A DNA stretch of 64,000 bases, taken from NCBI RefSeq assembly GCF_013284035.1, contig NZ_CP054141.1, forward strand, positions 3,968,001 to 4,032,000, in the 5' to 3' direction. The position numbers and the translations under genes are program-made. How positions within the stretch are numbered: position 1 is the stretch's first letter; every line of letters starts with the position of its first letter. Positions 1 through 9,259 of this stretch are shown piece by piece. The notes below the pieces were generated by a model that was given only the letters and a program-made list of their open reading frames with translations, made no database searches and was not told the DNA's origin. The DNA is from Flavobacterium sp. M31R6 (GTDB taxonomy: Bacteria > Bacteroidota > Bacteroidia > Flavobacteriales > Flavobacteriaceae).

Positions 1-343
1 CCAAACTTTCGAAGATTATTTTGAACTTTTAAAAAATAAGTTTCCCAAAATAGAATTAACTTACTATCAAAGCAACATCGAAGGAGAATTAATTGGTAAA
101 ATACAGGAACTAGGCTTTAATTATGATGGTATTATCCTTAATGCTGGCGCTTATACTCATACTTCAATAGGAATTGGAGACGCCATAAAAGCAGTAACCA
201 CCCCAGTAATTGAAGTTCATATTTCAAATACTTATGCGCGTGAAAGTTTCAGACATCAATCTTATATTTCTGGAAATGCCAAAGGTGTAATTCTAGGGTT
301 CGGTTTAAAAAGTTATGATTTGGCTATTCAGTCATTTTTATAG
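1..343 (+). CDS. aroQ: 3-dehydroquinate dehydratase, type II (C-terminal part)
   Basis: Partial gene entering from the left edge; about 113 codons are readable in the frame starting at base 2, ending with TAG. Type II dehydroquinases convert 3-dehydroquinate to 3-dehydroshikimate in the cytosolic shikimate pathway. Recognisable family blocks are NAGAYTHTS, the VHISN block that carries the catalytic His, and ARESFRHQSY with the conserved Arg. The N-terminal loop with the catalytic Tyr and Asn lies outside the window, so completeness cannot be judged. Family identity is clear from these blocks. Confidence 0.93.
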   Translation, partial: QTFEDYFELLKNKFPKIELTYYQSNIEGELIGKIQELGFNYDGIILNAGAYTHTSIGIGDAIKAVTTPVIEVHISNTYARESFRHQSYISGNAKGVILGFGLKSYDLAIQSFL

Positions 344-431
344 TATTTTTTTAACAAATCTTTACAATAAACCAGCTCTATTTACATGTAACAATCTTAC
401 AAAAAAGCGTCCAACATTAAAACTACAATTT

Positions 432-2897
432 ATGAAAAATGCTTTTTTGTTCTTTTTTTTAGTTAATGGCCTTTTCAGTTTTGCCCAAATTAAAGGCAAA
501 ATAACTGACGATAAAGGAAATCCTTTGCCATCCGTTACCATTTATGAAGACAACACCTATAATGGAACAACTTCCAACGAGCAAGGCTTCTATGAATTAA
601 GCACAAAAAAGCTCGGAAAACACACAATTGTATTTCAATTTTTAGGATTCAAAACTCAAAAACTAGATTTGGACATTACCTCTTTTCCTTATAATTTGGA
701 TGTAAAATTGGTAGAGGAAAGTTTTACTTTAAATGAAGTTGTGATTAATCCTAAAGACAATCCCGCCAATCAAATTATAAAGAATGCCATTGCCAGTAAA
801 AAAGTAAACATTGAAAAAACAGCTAAATACAAGGCCGATTTTTATTCTCGAGGTATTTTCCGAATCAAAGACGCCCCGAAAAAGATTCTAGGGAAGAAAT
901 TAGACATGTTTGATGAAGTACTGGATTCCACCCGCAGTGGTATACTCTATTTATCGGAAACCGTTTCAAAAATCGCTTTCCAGAAGCCAGACAAAATGAA
1001 AGAGACCATTATCGCATCCAAAGTAAGCGGCAACGATAGTGGATTCAGTTTTAACAATGCTGCATCAGCCAATTTTGATTTTTATGATAATTATTTGCCA
1101 TTTGATGTAAATGTAGTTTCTCCAATTGCTGACAATGCTTTTAACTACTATAAATACAAACTGGAAGGTTCCTTTTACAACGAAAACAACCAACAAATCA
1201 ATAAAATAAAAGTCACTCCAAAAAGAGAATCAGAACCCGTCATGGAAGGCTACATTTATATTGTAGATGACAGTTGGGCAATATATGCAGTTGATGTTAA
1301 CATTAAAGGAGAACAAATGCAAAATCCCGCGTTGAACTTATTGACTTTAAAACAAAACTTCAGTTACAATTCAGAAAGCAAAATTTGGGTAAAGAATACT
1401 CAAACTATCGATTTCATCTTCGGAATATTAAGTATTAATGTTTCGGGAAAATTCACTTATGTCTTTTCAAATTTTGAATTTGAACCAACATTCACAAAAA
1501 AAACCTTCACAAAAGAAGTTCTGACTTTTGAAGAAAATGCCAACAAAAAAGGAGACGAATATTGGAATACCATTCGTCCAATCCCTCTAACCATCGAAGA
1601 AAGTACCGATTACACCAAGAAAGATATTTTGCAGACCAAAAAGAAATCACAGGTATACCTAGATTCTATCGACAAAAAGAATAATAAATTCCACTTTTTA
1701 GATCCAATTACTGGCTATACTTATAAAAATTCCTTTCAAAAATGGTCTGCAAACTATGCTGGAATACTAACAGGTGTTAATTTCAACACGGTTCAGGGCT
1801 GGAAAATTGCTACTGGATTGTCCTATACAAAAAACGATCGTGAAAACGGGAAATACACTCGATTTGGAGCTGATTTTGATTATGGTTTCTCCGAAGACAA
1901 ATTTAGGTCAACGGGAAGCTTTATCCATAAATTCAATAATACGAACAAAAGTGAAATTCAAATTTCAGGCGGAAATCGTGTAGCCCAGTTCAATGAAGAA
2001 AAGCCTATAAAAGAATTATTAAACTCCGTTACCACTTTGTTTTTCGAAGAAAATTTCATGAAGATTTATGAAAATAATTTTATCTCATTTTTATATCAAC
2101 GAGAAGTAACTAATGGGATTTTCATGAAAGCCAAAGTCGATTATCTTGAAAACAAACCGTTATCAAACACCACAGACCAAACCTTTTTTCCAAAAGAAAA
2201 AAACTACACATCCAATAATCCTTGGGCACCGAAAGATTATACAATTCCTGCATTCGAAAAATACAATTTGGTAAAAGCCAAAGTGGAAGCTACAATCAAT
2301 TTTGACCAAGATTATATCACACGTCCAGACGGAAAGTATAATTTTTCAAACGGAAATTATCCTATTCTGACATTGGGTTATGAAAAAGGATTTGCTGGGA
2401 GCAAAAAAAACTATGAATTTGATCATCTTAAAGCCAAGATCGAGTATAACGCAACTCTTGGAAACAAAGGCATTTTATCCTTGAATGCAAAAGGAGGCAA
2501 ATTCTTTAATGCCGATCAAATTTCATTCGTAGATTACAAACATTTTAATGGCAATCAAACCTATATCGGGTTCTCTGAAAGTTATTTGAACGTATTCAAT
2601 TTGATGCCTTATTACACCAACAGCACCAACGACAGCTATTTTGAACTGCATACCGAACACAATGACAAAGGCTATCTCATGAATAAAATCCCGTTGTTAA
2701 ATCTGCTAAAATCAAACTTAGTTTTAGGTTATCACCTGCTAGCTATACCCAATAGAAATCCGTATGCCGAATACAGTATAGGCTTGGATAATCTCGGTTT
2801 TGGAAAATTCAAAATGTTCCGACTGGATTATGTTCGTTCTTATCAAAATGGATTTCAAAAAGACGGTGTAATTGTTGGAATAAAATTCTTGAATTAA
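432..2897 (+). CDS. DUF5686 family outer-membrane protein with carboxypeptidase-like N-terminal domain
   Basis: Protein of 821 residues. The frame is open further upstream, but ATG 432 is preferred because it starts a clean signal peptide (MKNAFLFFFLVNGLFSFAQ) at residues 1-19. Residues 20-105 resemble the CarboxypepD-regulatory-like beta-sandwich found at the front of many Bacteroidota TonB-linked proteins (GKITDDKGNPLPSVTIYE, then an FLGFKTQ end). The rest is long, aromatic-rich and beta-strand-like and ends in a hydrophobic strand, GVIVGIKFLN, as in DUF5686 proteins thought to form an outer-membrane barrel. No plug domain or TonB box was recognised, so this is not called a SusC-type receptor. 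Function is unknown. Confidence 0.85.
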   Translation: MKNAFLFFFLVNGLFSFAQIKGKITDDKGNPLPSVTIYEDNTYNGTTSNEQGFYELSTKKLGKHTIVFQFLGFKTQKLDLDITSFPYNLDVKLVEESFTLNEVVINPKDNPANQIIKNAIASKKVNIEKTAKYKADFYSRGIFRIKDAPKKILGKKLDMFDEVLDSTRSGILYLSETVSKIAFQKPDKMKETIIASKVSGNDSGFSFNNAASANFDFYDNYLPFDVNVVSPIADNAFNYYKYKLEGSFYNENNQQINKIKVTPKRESEPVMEGYIYIVDDSWAIYAVDVNIKGEQMQNPALNLLTLKQNFSYNSESKIWVKNTQTIDFIFGILSINVSGKFTYVFSNFEFEPTFTKKTFTKEVLTFEENANKKGDEYWNTIRPIPLTIEESTDYTKKDILQTKKKSQVYLDSIDKKNNKFHFLDPITGYTYKNSFQKWSANYAGILTGVNFNTVQGWKIATGLSYTKNDRENGKYTRFGADFDYGFSEDKFRSTGSFIHKFNNTNKSEIQISGGNRVAQFNEEKPIKELLNSVTTLFFEENFMKIYENNFISFLYQREVTNGIFMKAKVDYLENKPLSNTTDQTFFPKEKNYTSNNPWAPKDYTIPAFEKYNLVKAKVEATINFDQDYITRPDGKYNFSNGNYPILTLGYEKGFAGSKKNYEFDHLKAKIEYNATLGNKGILSLNAKGGKFFNADQISFVDYKHFNGNQTYIGFSESYLNVFNLMPYYTNSTNDSYFELHTEHNDKGYLMNKIPLLNLLKSNLVLGYHLLAIPNRNPYAEYSIGLDNLGFGKFKMFRLDYVRSYQNGFQKDGVIVGIKFLN

Positions 2898-2912
2898 ATT
2901 TAATTCCAAATA

Positions 2913-2958
2913 GCAATAAAAAAACCAATACTTTTTGAACAGTATTGGTATTGCTTTT
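2913..2958. terminator. Bidirectional terminator between convergent genes
   Basis: Stem ACCAATACT / AGTATTGGT (2924-2932 and 2941-2949) with loop TTTTGAAC, flanked by an A-run on the left and TTTTT on the right. It lies between the DUF5686 gene and the opposing CDF gene, so it could serve both. Confidence 0.75.
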
Positions 2959-2969
2959 TATAATTATTT

Positions 2970-3845
2970 CTAATCCGGCTCAATATGAATCAAGACATGA
3001 CCCAATTCCGGTATTTTCTCCCGTAGTGTGTCTTTTAGCAAATGGGACAAATCATGTCCTTCTTTTACCGTAATTGAACCTTTTACTCTAGCATGAAGAT
3101 CAACATGGTATTTCATCCCCGCTTTTCTGATAAAACATTTTTCAGTATCAATAATTCCATCCACTTGATGAGATACTTCCCTAATTTCCTCAACCAAATC
3201 ATCATACAAATGTTCATCCATGATTTCGCCAAGGGCGGGCCTAAAAATTAAATAGCTATTATACAAAATAAAAACTGAAGCAAACAATGCCGCCCAATCA
3301 TCGGCTGCTTCATATCCTTTCCCTAAAAACAAAGCGATCGAAATCCCTATAAATGCAGCAATTGAAGTTAAAGCGTCGCTTCTGTGATGCCATGCATCGG
3401 CTTTGAGAGAAGAACTGTTGGTTTCTTTACTTCTTTTCATCACCAATCGAAACGAATACTCTTTCCAAAGAATGATGGCGCCAAGTACATAAAGCGTCCA
3501 AGATTTTGGTAATTCATGGGGAGTTTGAATATTTATGATACTCTCATAACCAATAATCGTAGCCGATGTAATCAAAAAACCAACTACCAAAAAGGTAATC
3601 AATGGCTCGGCTCTACCGTGCCCGTAGGGATGATTGTCATCAGCTGGTCTATTGGAATATTTTATCCCAAATAAAACCAAAAGAGAAGCAAAAATATCTG
3701 TTGTAGACTCTATTGCATCAGCCACTAAAGCATAGGAATTTCCGAAAAAGCCAGCCAATCCTTTTATAAGAGCGAGGGAAGTGTTCCCAATTATACTAAA
3801 ATAGGTCGCTTTTATGGCTTTTTGCTCATTAGTCTTATCCCTCAT
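2970..3845 (-). CDS. Cation diffusion facilitator (CDF) family metal transporter
   Basis: Inner-membrane protein of 291 residues that probably exports divalent metal ions (Zn, Fe or Mn) in exchange for protons. The first metal-site motif is DAIESTTD (D43 to D50) in membrane helix 2. The second is HHRSD (H153 to D157) in helix 5. A His-rich turn, DDNHPYGHGRAEP, lies at residues 69-81, and a cytosolic ferredoxin-like C-terminal domain contains HVDLHARV and HVLIHIEPD. The helix-2 motif has Glu where many zinc exporters have His, so the metal cannot be assigned. It is followed by murA on the same strand but separated by a hairpin. Confidence 0.9.
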   Translation of the reverse strand: MRDKTNEQKAIKATYFSIIGNTSLALIKGLAGFFGNSYALVADAIESTTDIFASLLVLFGIKYSNRPADDNHPYGHGRAEPLITFLVVGFLITSATIIGYESIINIQTPHELPKSWTLYVLGAIILWKEYSFRLVMKRSKETNSSSLKADAWHHRSDALTSIAAFIGISIALFLGKGYEAADDWAALFASVFILYNSYLIFRPALGEIMDEHLYDDLVEEIREVSHQVDGIIDTEKCFIRKAGMKYHVDLHARVKGSITVKEGHDLSHLLKDTLREKIPELGHVLIHIEPD

Positions 3846-3863
3846 ATTCCAATTTATAATGCT

Positions 3864-3920
3864 AAAAATCGCTTAAACAAACTAATTTCAAATGAAAATT
3901 AAATTTATTTAAGCGATTTT
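3864..3920 (-). terminator. Likely murA terminator hairpin
   Basis: Inverted arms AAAATCGCTTAAA and TTTAAGCGATTTT lie just downstream of the murA stop on the minus strand, with a loop of about 30 bases. On the minus strand the second arm ends in a T-rich run. The long loop makes this a moderate call. Confidence 0.5.
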
Positions 3921-3933
3921 AAATTGTTATTTC

Positions 3934-5250
3934 TTATTGTTTTTCTCGAACTATTTTTGCTCCTATTGCTCTTAAACGCTCATCTATGCGCTCATATCCT
4001 CTATCAATTTGTTCAATATTTTGGATTGTGCTGGTTCCTTTTGCAGATAATGCCGCAATCAATAATGAGATTCCTGCACGAATATCAGGAGAAGACATTG
4101 TTGTTGCTTTTAGAACGGATTTAAAATCATGACCTATAACCACAGCTCTATGTGGATCACACAACATGATTTTGGCTCCCATATCAATCAATTTGTCGAC
4201 AAAGAACAAACGACTTTCGAACATTTTTTGGTGAATCAAAACATCACCTTTGGCTTGTGTTGCCACTACCAATACGATACTCAGCAAATCGGGTGTGAAT
4301 CCTGGCCAAGGTGCATCGGCGATAGTAAGGATTGAACCATCGATATCGGTTTTTACTTCGTATCCATCTTTATGTTCTGGAATAAAAATATCATCTCCAC
4401 GTTTCTCTAATGTAATTCCTAGTTTTCTGAATACATTTGGAATCACACCTAGATTCTCCCAACTTACATCTTTGATTGTAATTTCACTTCTTGTCATAGC
4501 CGCAAGACCAATCCAAGAACCAATTTCGATCATATCCGGTAAAATTCTATGAACACAACCACCTAATTTTTCAACTCCTTCAATAGTCAATAAATTAGAA
4601 CCAACTCCTGTAATCTTAGCTCCCATAGAGTTCAACATTTTACAAAGTTGTTGCAAATATGGCTCACAGGCAGCATTGTAAACAGTTGTTTTTCCTTTGG
4701 CCAAAACGGCAGCCATAACAATATTGGCAGTTCCGGTTACAGATGCTTCATCCAATAACATATCGGCACCAACAAGTCCGTCCGGAGCTTCTACTCCATA
4801 AAAATGGTCTTCTCTGTTATATCTAAATTTTGCTCCTAAATTGATGAATCCTTCAAAATGGGTATCCAATCTTCTTCGCCCAATTTTGTCACCACCCGGT
4901 TTCGGGATATACCCTTTTCCAAAACGTGCCAAAAGCGGTCCAACAATCATAATGGAACCACGAAGAGATCCTCCTTCTTTCTTGAAAGCTTCGGTTTCCA
5001 GATATTCAACATTTACCTCATCGGATTGAAAAGTATAAGAACCATGTCCTAGTTTCTCAATTTTAACTCCCAAATTCCCTAAAAGTTTTATCAATTTGTT
5101 AATGTCGATAATATCAGGAATATTGTTGATTGTTATTTTTTCTGGCGTTAAAAGTACAGCACACAAAATTTGTAACGCTTCGTTTTTCGCTCCTTGCGGT
5201 ATTACTTCCCCTTTTAGATGAACTCCTCCTTCTATTTTGAAAACTTCCAT
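3934..5250 (-). CDS. murA: UDP-N-acetylglucosamine 1-carboxyvinyltransferase (MurA), Asp-type active site
   Basis: Full-length (438 residues) enolpyruvyl transferase for the first committed step of peptidoglycan synthesis: PEP plus UDP-GlcNAc. It has the substrate-binding K22-N23 pair (GAKNEAL) and the two-lobe EPSP-synthase-like fold blocks. The active-site loop reads PGGDKIGRRRLDTH, so residue 121 is Asp where most MurA enzymes have Cys (E. coli C115). An Asp here is known from other lineages to preserve activity and abolish fosfomycin alkylation. The next gene upstream on this strand is the DUF4290 gene, across a repeat-bearing 126-base gap. Confidence 0.96.
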   Translation of the reverse strand: MEVFKIEGGVHLKGEVIPQGAKNEALQILCAVLLTPEKITINNIPDIIDINKLIKLLGNLGVKIEKLGHGSYTFQSDEVNVEYLETEAFKKEGGSLRGSIMIVGPLLARFGKGYIPKPGGDKIGRRRLDTHFEGFINLGAKFRYNREDHFYGVEAPDGLVGADMLLDEASVTGTANIVMAAVLAKGKTTVYNAACEPYLQQLCKMLNSMGAKITGVGSNLLTIEGVEKLGGCVHRILPDMIEIGSWIGLAAMTRSEITIKDVSWENLGVIPNVFRKLGITLEKRGDDIFIPEHKDGYEVKTDIDGSILTIADAPWPGFTPDLLSIVLVVATQAKGDVLIHQKMFESRLFFVDKLIDMGAKIMLCDPHRAVVIGHDFKSVLKATTMSSPDIRAGISLLIAALSAKGTSTIQNIEQIDRGYERIDERLRAIGAKIVREKQ

Positions 5251-5283
5251 GTTTTTGATTTAAGATTCTTTGACTTAAAGATT

Positions 5284-5366
5284 CTAAGTTTCTAAGGCCC
5301 TAAGTTTCTAAGATTTCAGTGAACTTTCATTCAATATCTCAGAAACTTAGGGTCTCAGTTTCTTAG
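5284..5366. repeat. Imperfect inverted repeat of CTAAGTTTCTAAG type
   Basis: Left arm 5284-5313 is built from CTAAGTTTCTAAG units; right arm 5337-5366 is its approximate reverse complement (AGAAACTTAGGGTCTCAG). It forms a long hairpin between murA and the DUF4290 gene. The same CTAAG-rich vocabulary returns at 31171-31211. Confidence 0.7.
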
Positions 5367-5376
5367 CATCTCTTTT

Positions 5377-6087
5377 TTATTTGTTTTTTTGGAACGGTTT
5401 TGGTTTTCCCGTTTTATTATTCTTGTTGCTTTGAATTTTTGGTTGTCCAGCCGGACCAATTTTATTAGAAACCCTCTTGTTGGTTCTTAATAAATCGGTG
5501 GTGTTTAATAATTCCTCTGAACTTTGCAGCAAATTCAGTTTCCCGTCTGATAATTCATAAAGATGCTCAAAAATCACGTCATCTTTTACAGTATCTTTAT
5601 TCCAACTCAAATAGGACTTTTTCATGTGATTGGCAATTACTTTGACCAATGCGCTTTTCATTTCTCCTTCTTCCCATTTGTTGGCCACATCAATCATGTA
5701 TTTGATGTTATTACCATAATACCTGTATTTTGGGTAATTTTGCGGGTATTTTAAAACATCAGGTTTCAATTGTAGCACTTCCCTTGACGGAATCGGATAA
5801 GGTGAATCGGCTACTAACTTAAAATCAGACATGATGAAAAGCTGATCCCAAAGTTTGTGCTGAAAATCCGGTACGTCTCTCAAGTGAGGATTCAAACTTC
5901 CCATTACCTGAATGATATATTTTGCAGCTTTGTTGCGTTCTGCATCATCTTCTATAATAGTAGCCTGCTCAATCAATTTTTGCAAATGACGACCATATTC
6001 AGGAATGATTAAATGCTTTCTTTCGGAATTGTATTCCAAATTGAAAACAACATCGTTCGCGTTTTCTTTTTTATATTTTTCGATCAT
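5377..6087 (-). CDS. DUF4290 domain-containing protein
   Basis: Cytosolic protein of 236 residues with no signal peptide or membrane segment. Its body (NLEYNSERKHLIIPEYGRHLQKL, shown here only as a marker of residues 17-39) and the PHLRDVPDFQHKLWDQL block match the Bacteroidota-specific DUF4290 family. The C-terminal 40 residues are basic and low-complexity (Lys, Asn, Pro), suggesting an RNA- or acid-binding tail. It sits two bases downstream of the DUF493 gene on the same strand, so the two are almost certainly co-transcribed. The biochemical role is unknown. Confidence 0.8.
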   Translation of the reverse strand: MIEKYKKENANDVVFNLEYNSERKHLIIPEYGRHLQKLIEQATIIEDDAERNKAAKYIIQVMGSLNPHLRDVPDFQHKLWDQLFIMSDFKLVADSPYPIPSREVLQLKPDVLKYPQNYPKYRYYGNNIKYMIDVANKWEEGEMKSALVKVIANHMKKSYLSWNKDTVKDDVIFEHLYELSDGKLNLLQSSEELLNTTDLLRTNKRVSNKIGPAGQPKIQSNKNNKTGKPKPFQKNK

Positions 6088-6089
6088 AA

Positions 6090-6386
6090 TTATAAGGAAA
6101 CTATACCTTCTATTGTGGATAATTCTTGGTACTTGTCAATTATTTCTTGCGAATCCTTAACCATTAAATCCACCGAAATACTGGTAAATTTCCCTGTTCT
6201 GGATTTTGTTGTTTTGATTACTGCCCCCATGCAATTGAATGCATCTTCTACTTTCAGGATATTTTCCTCGGTTGTGGGAACTATAAATTTAAACAAATAT
6301 TCTGCAGGCCAAGAATTACTTAGATCTAACTCGGCCTTCAGTCTTTCATAAAACTCTGCAGTCTCTTTTTCTTTATCGTTGTCCAT
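6090..6386 (-). CDS. DUF493 (YbeD-like) family protein
   Basis: Small cytosolic protein of 98 residues with the ferredoxin-like ACT-type pattern of the DUF493/YbeD family, including FKFIVPTTEEN and the C-terminal strand TSISVDLMVKDSQEI. The family is widespread and has no firmly proven function; the fold resembles small regulatory domains. It begins the minus-strand unit DUF493-DUF4290, and murA may follow in the same transcript. Confidence 0.8.
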   Translation of the reverse strand: MDNDKEKETAEFYERLKAELDLSNSWPAEYLFKFIVPTTEENILKVEDAFNCMGAVIKTTKSRTGKFTSISVDLMVKDSQEIIDKYQELSTIEGIVSL

Positions 6387-6416
6387 TCTTAAATTAAAAA
6401 TAAAGGCAAATATACG

Positions 6417-6449
6417 TTTTAGATTTTAGATTTTAGATTTTAGATTTAG
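6417..6449. repeat. Short tandem repeat of TAGATTT units
   Basis: About four copies of a TTTAGAT-like unit in a row, upstream of the DUF493 gene. Similar AATCTAAAATC strings occur at 50770-50805. These are simple intergenic repeats, with no role inferred. Confidence 0.7.
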
Positions 6450-6569
6450 GAATTATAAGTATCGTTTTAAGATTTTCAAAATAAGAAGTGCCTTTCTAAC
6501 ATTTTTCTTTTATTTTAAGATAAATTTCAATCAAAATTATGTTTACAAAAACACACTATGCCTCTCCTT

Positions 6570-6665
6570 TAGCCCTGATGGAAGTGGCATCTCCCGATTT
6601 AGAAAAACAAGGCTTTTTGCCGTAGTTTTTGTTAATCGGGAGATATAGCGGACAGCAGGAACTAT
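6570..6665 (+). ncRNA. Structured intergenic element, family 1, copy A
   Basis: Begins TAGCCCTGATGGAAGTGGC, followed by a hairpin whose outer arms ATCTCCCGATT (6589-6599) and AATCGGGAGAT (6634-6644) pair perfectly over 11 bp. Inner arms AAAAAC/GTTTTT and GGC/GCC continue the stem. It then ends in ATATAGCGGACAGCAGGAAC. Copies B (20476-20553, plus) and C (17742-17818, minus) keep the flanking motifs but have different, still paired stems. It lies alone in the 391-base gap 6387-6777; the rest of that gap has no ORF. It may belong to a known flavobacterial RNA motif such as Flavo-1, which was not testable here. Confidence 0.6.
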
Positions 6666-6752
6666 TTTTCCTGAAAAAGCCCCATCTTTCGCTCCAAAAT
6701 ATTCGGCTGCAATTAGCAATCAATAAACTTTTTAATTTCCAATAAGTTTGAG

Positions 6753-6760
6753 TATTTTTG
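6753..6760 (+). promoter_or_regulatory. Putative -7 box TATTTTTG
   Basis: Matches the Bacteroidota -7 consensus TAnnTTTG, 17 bases before the GTG start at 6778, which would give a very short leader. No good -33 TTG at 19-base spacing. Confidence 0.4.
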
Positions 6761-6777
6761 CCGCTTAATTACAGAAA

Positions 6778-7311
6778 GTGCAGAAAGAAATTATTGTTAT
6801 CATTGGCGGCCCTGGTACTGGGAAAAGCTCTATTATTAAAGGCCTCGAAACGAAAGGCTATTGCTGTTATCCCGAAATTTCTCGTGAAGTTACACTGGAA
6901 GCACAGAAAAGAGGTATTGAACAATTGTTTCTGGAAGACCCTTTATTGTTTAGCCAAATGTTGCTTGACGGCAGAATAAAACAATTTAACAACGCCCAAA
7001 ATGAACCTCATAAATGGGTATTTATTGACCGTGGAATCCCTGACGTTCTTGCTTACCTAGATTATATTGGTGATGATTTTCCAGAGCATTTTGATAATGC
7101 TTGTCGCGAAAATGTATATACCAAAATTTTTATGCTTCCGCCTTGGGAGGAGATTTATGAAAGTGACAGTGAGCGTTATGAAAACTTTGAACAGGCAAAA
7201 ACAATCTACAAACACCTTACTAAAACGTACACAGATTATGGATATAATCTAATTGAAGTGCCAAAAGATAGTGTGGATAACAGAATTCTTTTTATATTAG
7301 ATAAAATTTAG
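6778..7311 (+). CDS. P-loop ATP-binding protein (AAA_28-type)
   Basis: Protein of 177 residues starting at GTG. A Walker A motif GGPGTGKS (10-17) follows directly after the first strand. The block FIDRGIPDVLAYLDY resembles the lid and acceptor region of nucleoside-monophosphate-kinase-like NTPases. It therefore looks like a small kinase or ATPase of the AAA_28 group with unassigned substrate. A short gap of 52 bases leads to recQ on the same strand, so it may be co-transcribed with recQ-fmt. No ATG is available near the Walker motif, and the GTG preserves the usual N-terminal strand. Confidence 0.75.
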   Translation: MQKEIIVIIGGPGTGKSSIIKGLETKGYCCYPEISREVTLEAQKRGIEQLFLEDPLLFSQMLLDGRIKQFNNAQNEPHKWVFIDRGIPDVLAYLDYIGDDFPEHFDNACRENVYTKIFMLPPWEEIYESDSERYENFEQAKTIYKHLTKTYTDYGYNLIEVPKDSVDNRILFILDKI

Positions 7312-7363
7312 CAATTTCTTGAAAATCAAGATTGTAAATTATTAAAAATCTAAACCAGAAATA

Positions 7364-9259
7364 ATGCCAGAAGCATTAGCAATTCTTCAAAAATATTGGC
7401 AACATACTACCTTTAGATCGCTACAAAAAGAAATTATTGATTCTGTTTTGAGTAGCGAAGATACTTTTGCCTTAATGCCCACAGGTGGCGGGAAATCGAT
7501 TTGCTTTCAAGTGCCGGGTATGATGAATGAAGGGATCTGCTTGGTTATTTCTCCGCTGGTTGCCTTGATGAAAGACCAAGTTGCCAATTTGCAAAATCGA
7601 GGAATTAAAGCCATTGCTTTAACTGGAGGTATACGATCTGAAGAAATGATTGACTTGTTGGACAATTGTCAATTTGGAAATTATAAGTTTCTGTACGTAT
7701 CTCCAGAGCGTTTGCAATCAGATTGGATTTTGGAACGCATAAAAAATCTTCCCATAAACTTGATAACTATTGACGAAGCGCATTGTGTTTCGCAATGGGG
7801 ACATGATTTTCGACCGGCATATCTGAAGATTTCGGCGTTGAAAACCTATTTCCCAAAAGTTCCATTTTTAGCTTTGACAGCAACTGCCACGCCCAGAGTA
7901 AAAGAAGACATCATTACCGAACTGGGGATGCACAATCCCAAGCAGTTTGAAAAGTCTTTTGCCCGAAAAAATATTGCCTACATGGTTTTTGAAGTGGAAG
8001 ACAAACTTTTTCGAATACAGCAAATTCTTAAAAAAAATCCCCAGCCTTCCATCATCTATGTTCGAAACCGAAAATCGTGTCTAGACATTTCTACCCAATT
8101 ACAAACGTTAGGGTTTCAAGCCACTTATTATCATGGAGGACTTACATCCAGAGAAAAAGACAAAAACATGCAACTCTGGATGGAAGAAAAAGCACACGTT
8201 ATTGTTGCCACAAATGCCTTTGGAATGGGAATTGACAAGCCTAATGTCAAAACCGTTGTTCACATTCAGTTACCCGAGAATATGGAAAATTACTATCAGG
8301 AAGCGGGACGTGCCGGAAGAAATGGCGAAAAAGCGTATGCCGTTTTATTGACTAGCCCATCGGATATTATCCAAACCGAAAGTCAGTTCATAAACGTTTT
8401 GCCGGACAAAGCCTTTTTGAACACCATGTATGTCAAACTCTGCAATTATTTTCGCATAGCCTATGGAGAGGGGATAAACGAGGAATTCTCTTTTAATTTG
8501 CATCATTTTTGTTTAAAATACGGATTTCCAACACAGAAAACATTCAATGCAATGCGTTTTTTGGACGGACAGGGCGTTCTGACTTTGTCCCAGGAATTTT
8601 CGGAAAAAATCACATTACAATTTTTAATTCCATCCAAAGAAGTCATTCGTTATACGAGTTTGAATCCCAATGACGAGGAAATCATTTTGACTATACTCAG
8701 GAATTATCCTGGAGTTTATGAAATGCAAACCGCATTCAATTTACCAATGATTGCCAAGAAGTCCCATCATTCCGAAGTCGAAGTACTAGCCGTATTGCAC
8801 AAACTAAAAGACAAAGAAATTATAGAATACCATTCTAAAAATAATGACGCTACATTAATTTTCAATGAAATTCGGGAAGACGAAAGAACGATTAATAAAG
8901 TTTCTAAATATTTATCAAGACAAAACGAACTCAAAAAAGAACAATTGCAATCGGTACTTAATTATGTAAAGGAAAAGAATGTTTGCAAGAGCAAAATGAT
9001 TTTGGATTATTTTGGCGAAAAAGCAACTACCAATTGCGGCATTTGTTCCTACTGCATAACACTGGTTAAACCTAAAAAAGATTACAATGCTCTTTCTAAA
9101 AAAATTATGACTTTATTGCAAGGCGAAGATTTAAATTCAAGAGAAATTCAAGAGAAGACAAAAAACACTTCAGACGATGTTACCTTTGTATTGCAACAAT
9201 TACTGGAAGACGATCTTTTAATAATTCAAAAAAATAATAAATACACTTTAAAAGCCTAA
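7364..9259 (+). CDS. recQ: ATP-dependent DNA helicase, RecQ family
   Basis: Protein of 631 residues, a 3'-5' DNA helicase for replication-fork repair and recombination. Walker A MPTGGGKS (38-45) and the DEAH box (137-140) followed by CVSQWGHDFRP are diagnostic of RecQ. The second helicase lobe contains NAFGMGIDKPNV and QEAGRAGRNG. Near residues 545-570 a zinc-binding cluster (NCGICSYC) is present. No HRDC domain was recognised; the C-terminus instead looks like a small winged-helix end. The stop overlaps the fmt start in TAATG. Other RecQ paralogues may exist elsewhere, so the symbol denotes the family. Confidence 0.93.
   Translation: MPEALAILQKYWQHTTFRSLQKEIIDSVLSSEDTFALMPTGGGKSICFQVPGMMNEGICLVISPLVALMKDQVANLQNRGIKAIALTGGIRSEEMIDLLDNCQFGNYKFLYVSPERLQSDWILERIKNLPINLITIDEAHCVSQWGHDFRPAYLKISALKTYFPKVPFLALTATATPRVKEDIITELGMHNPKQFEKSFARKNIAYMVFEVEDKLFRIQQILKKNPQPSIIYVRNRKSCLDISTQLQTLGFQATYYHGGLTSREKDKNMQLWMEEKAHVIVATNAFGMGIDKPNVKTVVHIQLPENMENYYQEAGRAGRNGEKAYAVLLTSPSDIIQTESQFINVLPDKAFLNTMYVKLCNYFRIAYGEGINEEFSFNLHHFCLKYGFPTQKTFNAMRFLDGQGVLTLSQEFSEKITLQFLIPSKEVIRYTSLNPNDEEIILTILRNYPGVYEMQTAFNLPMIAKKSHHSEVEVLAVLHKLKDKEIIEYHSKNNDATLIFNEIREDERTINKVSKYLSRQNELKKEQLQSVLNYVKEKNVCKSKMILDYFGEKATTNCGICSYCITLVKPKKDYNALSKKIMTLLQGEDLNSREIQEKTKNTSDDVTFVLQQLLEDDLLIIQKNNKYTLKA

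Noticed and set aside
6113..7282. Two exact DnaA-box strings TGTGGATAA near 6115 and 7272
   Set aside because: Both lie inside coding sequence, more than 1 kb apart and 20 kb from dnaA. No cluster, so chance occurrence is the simpler reading.
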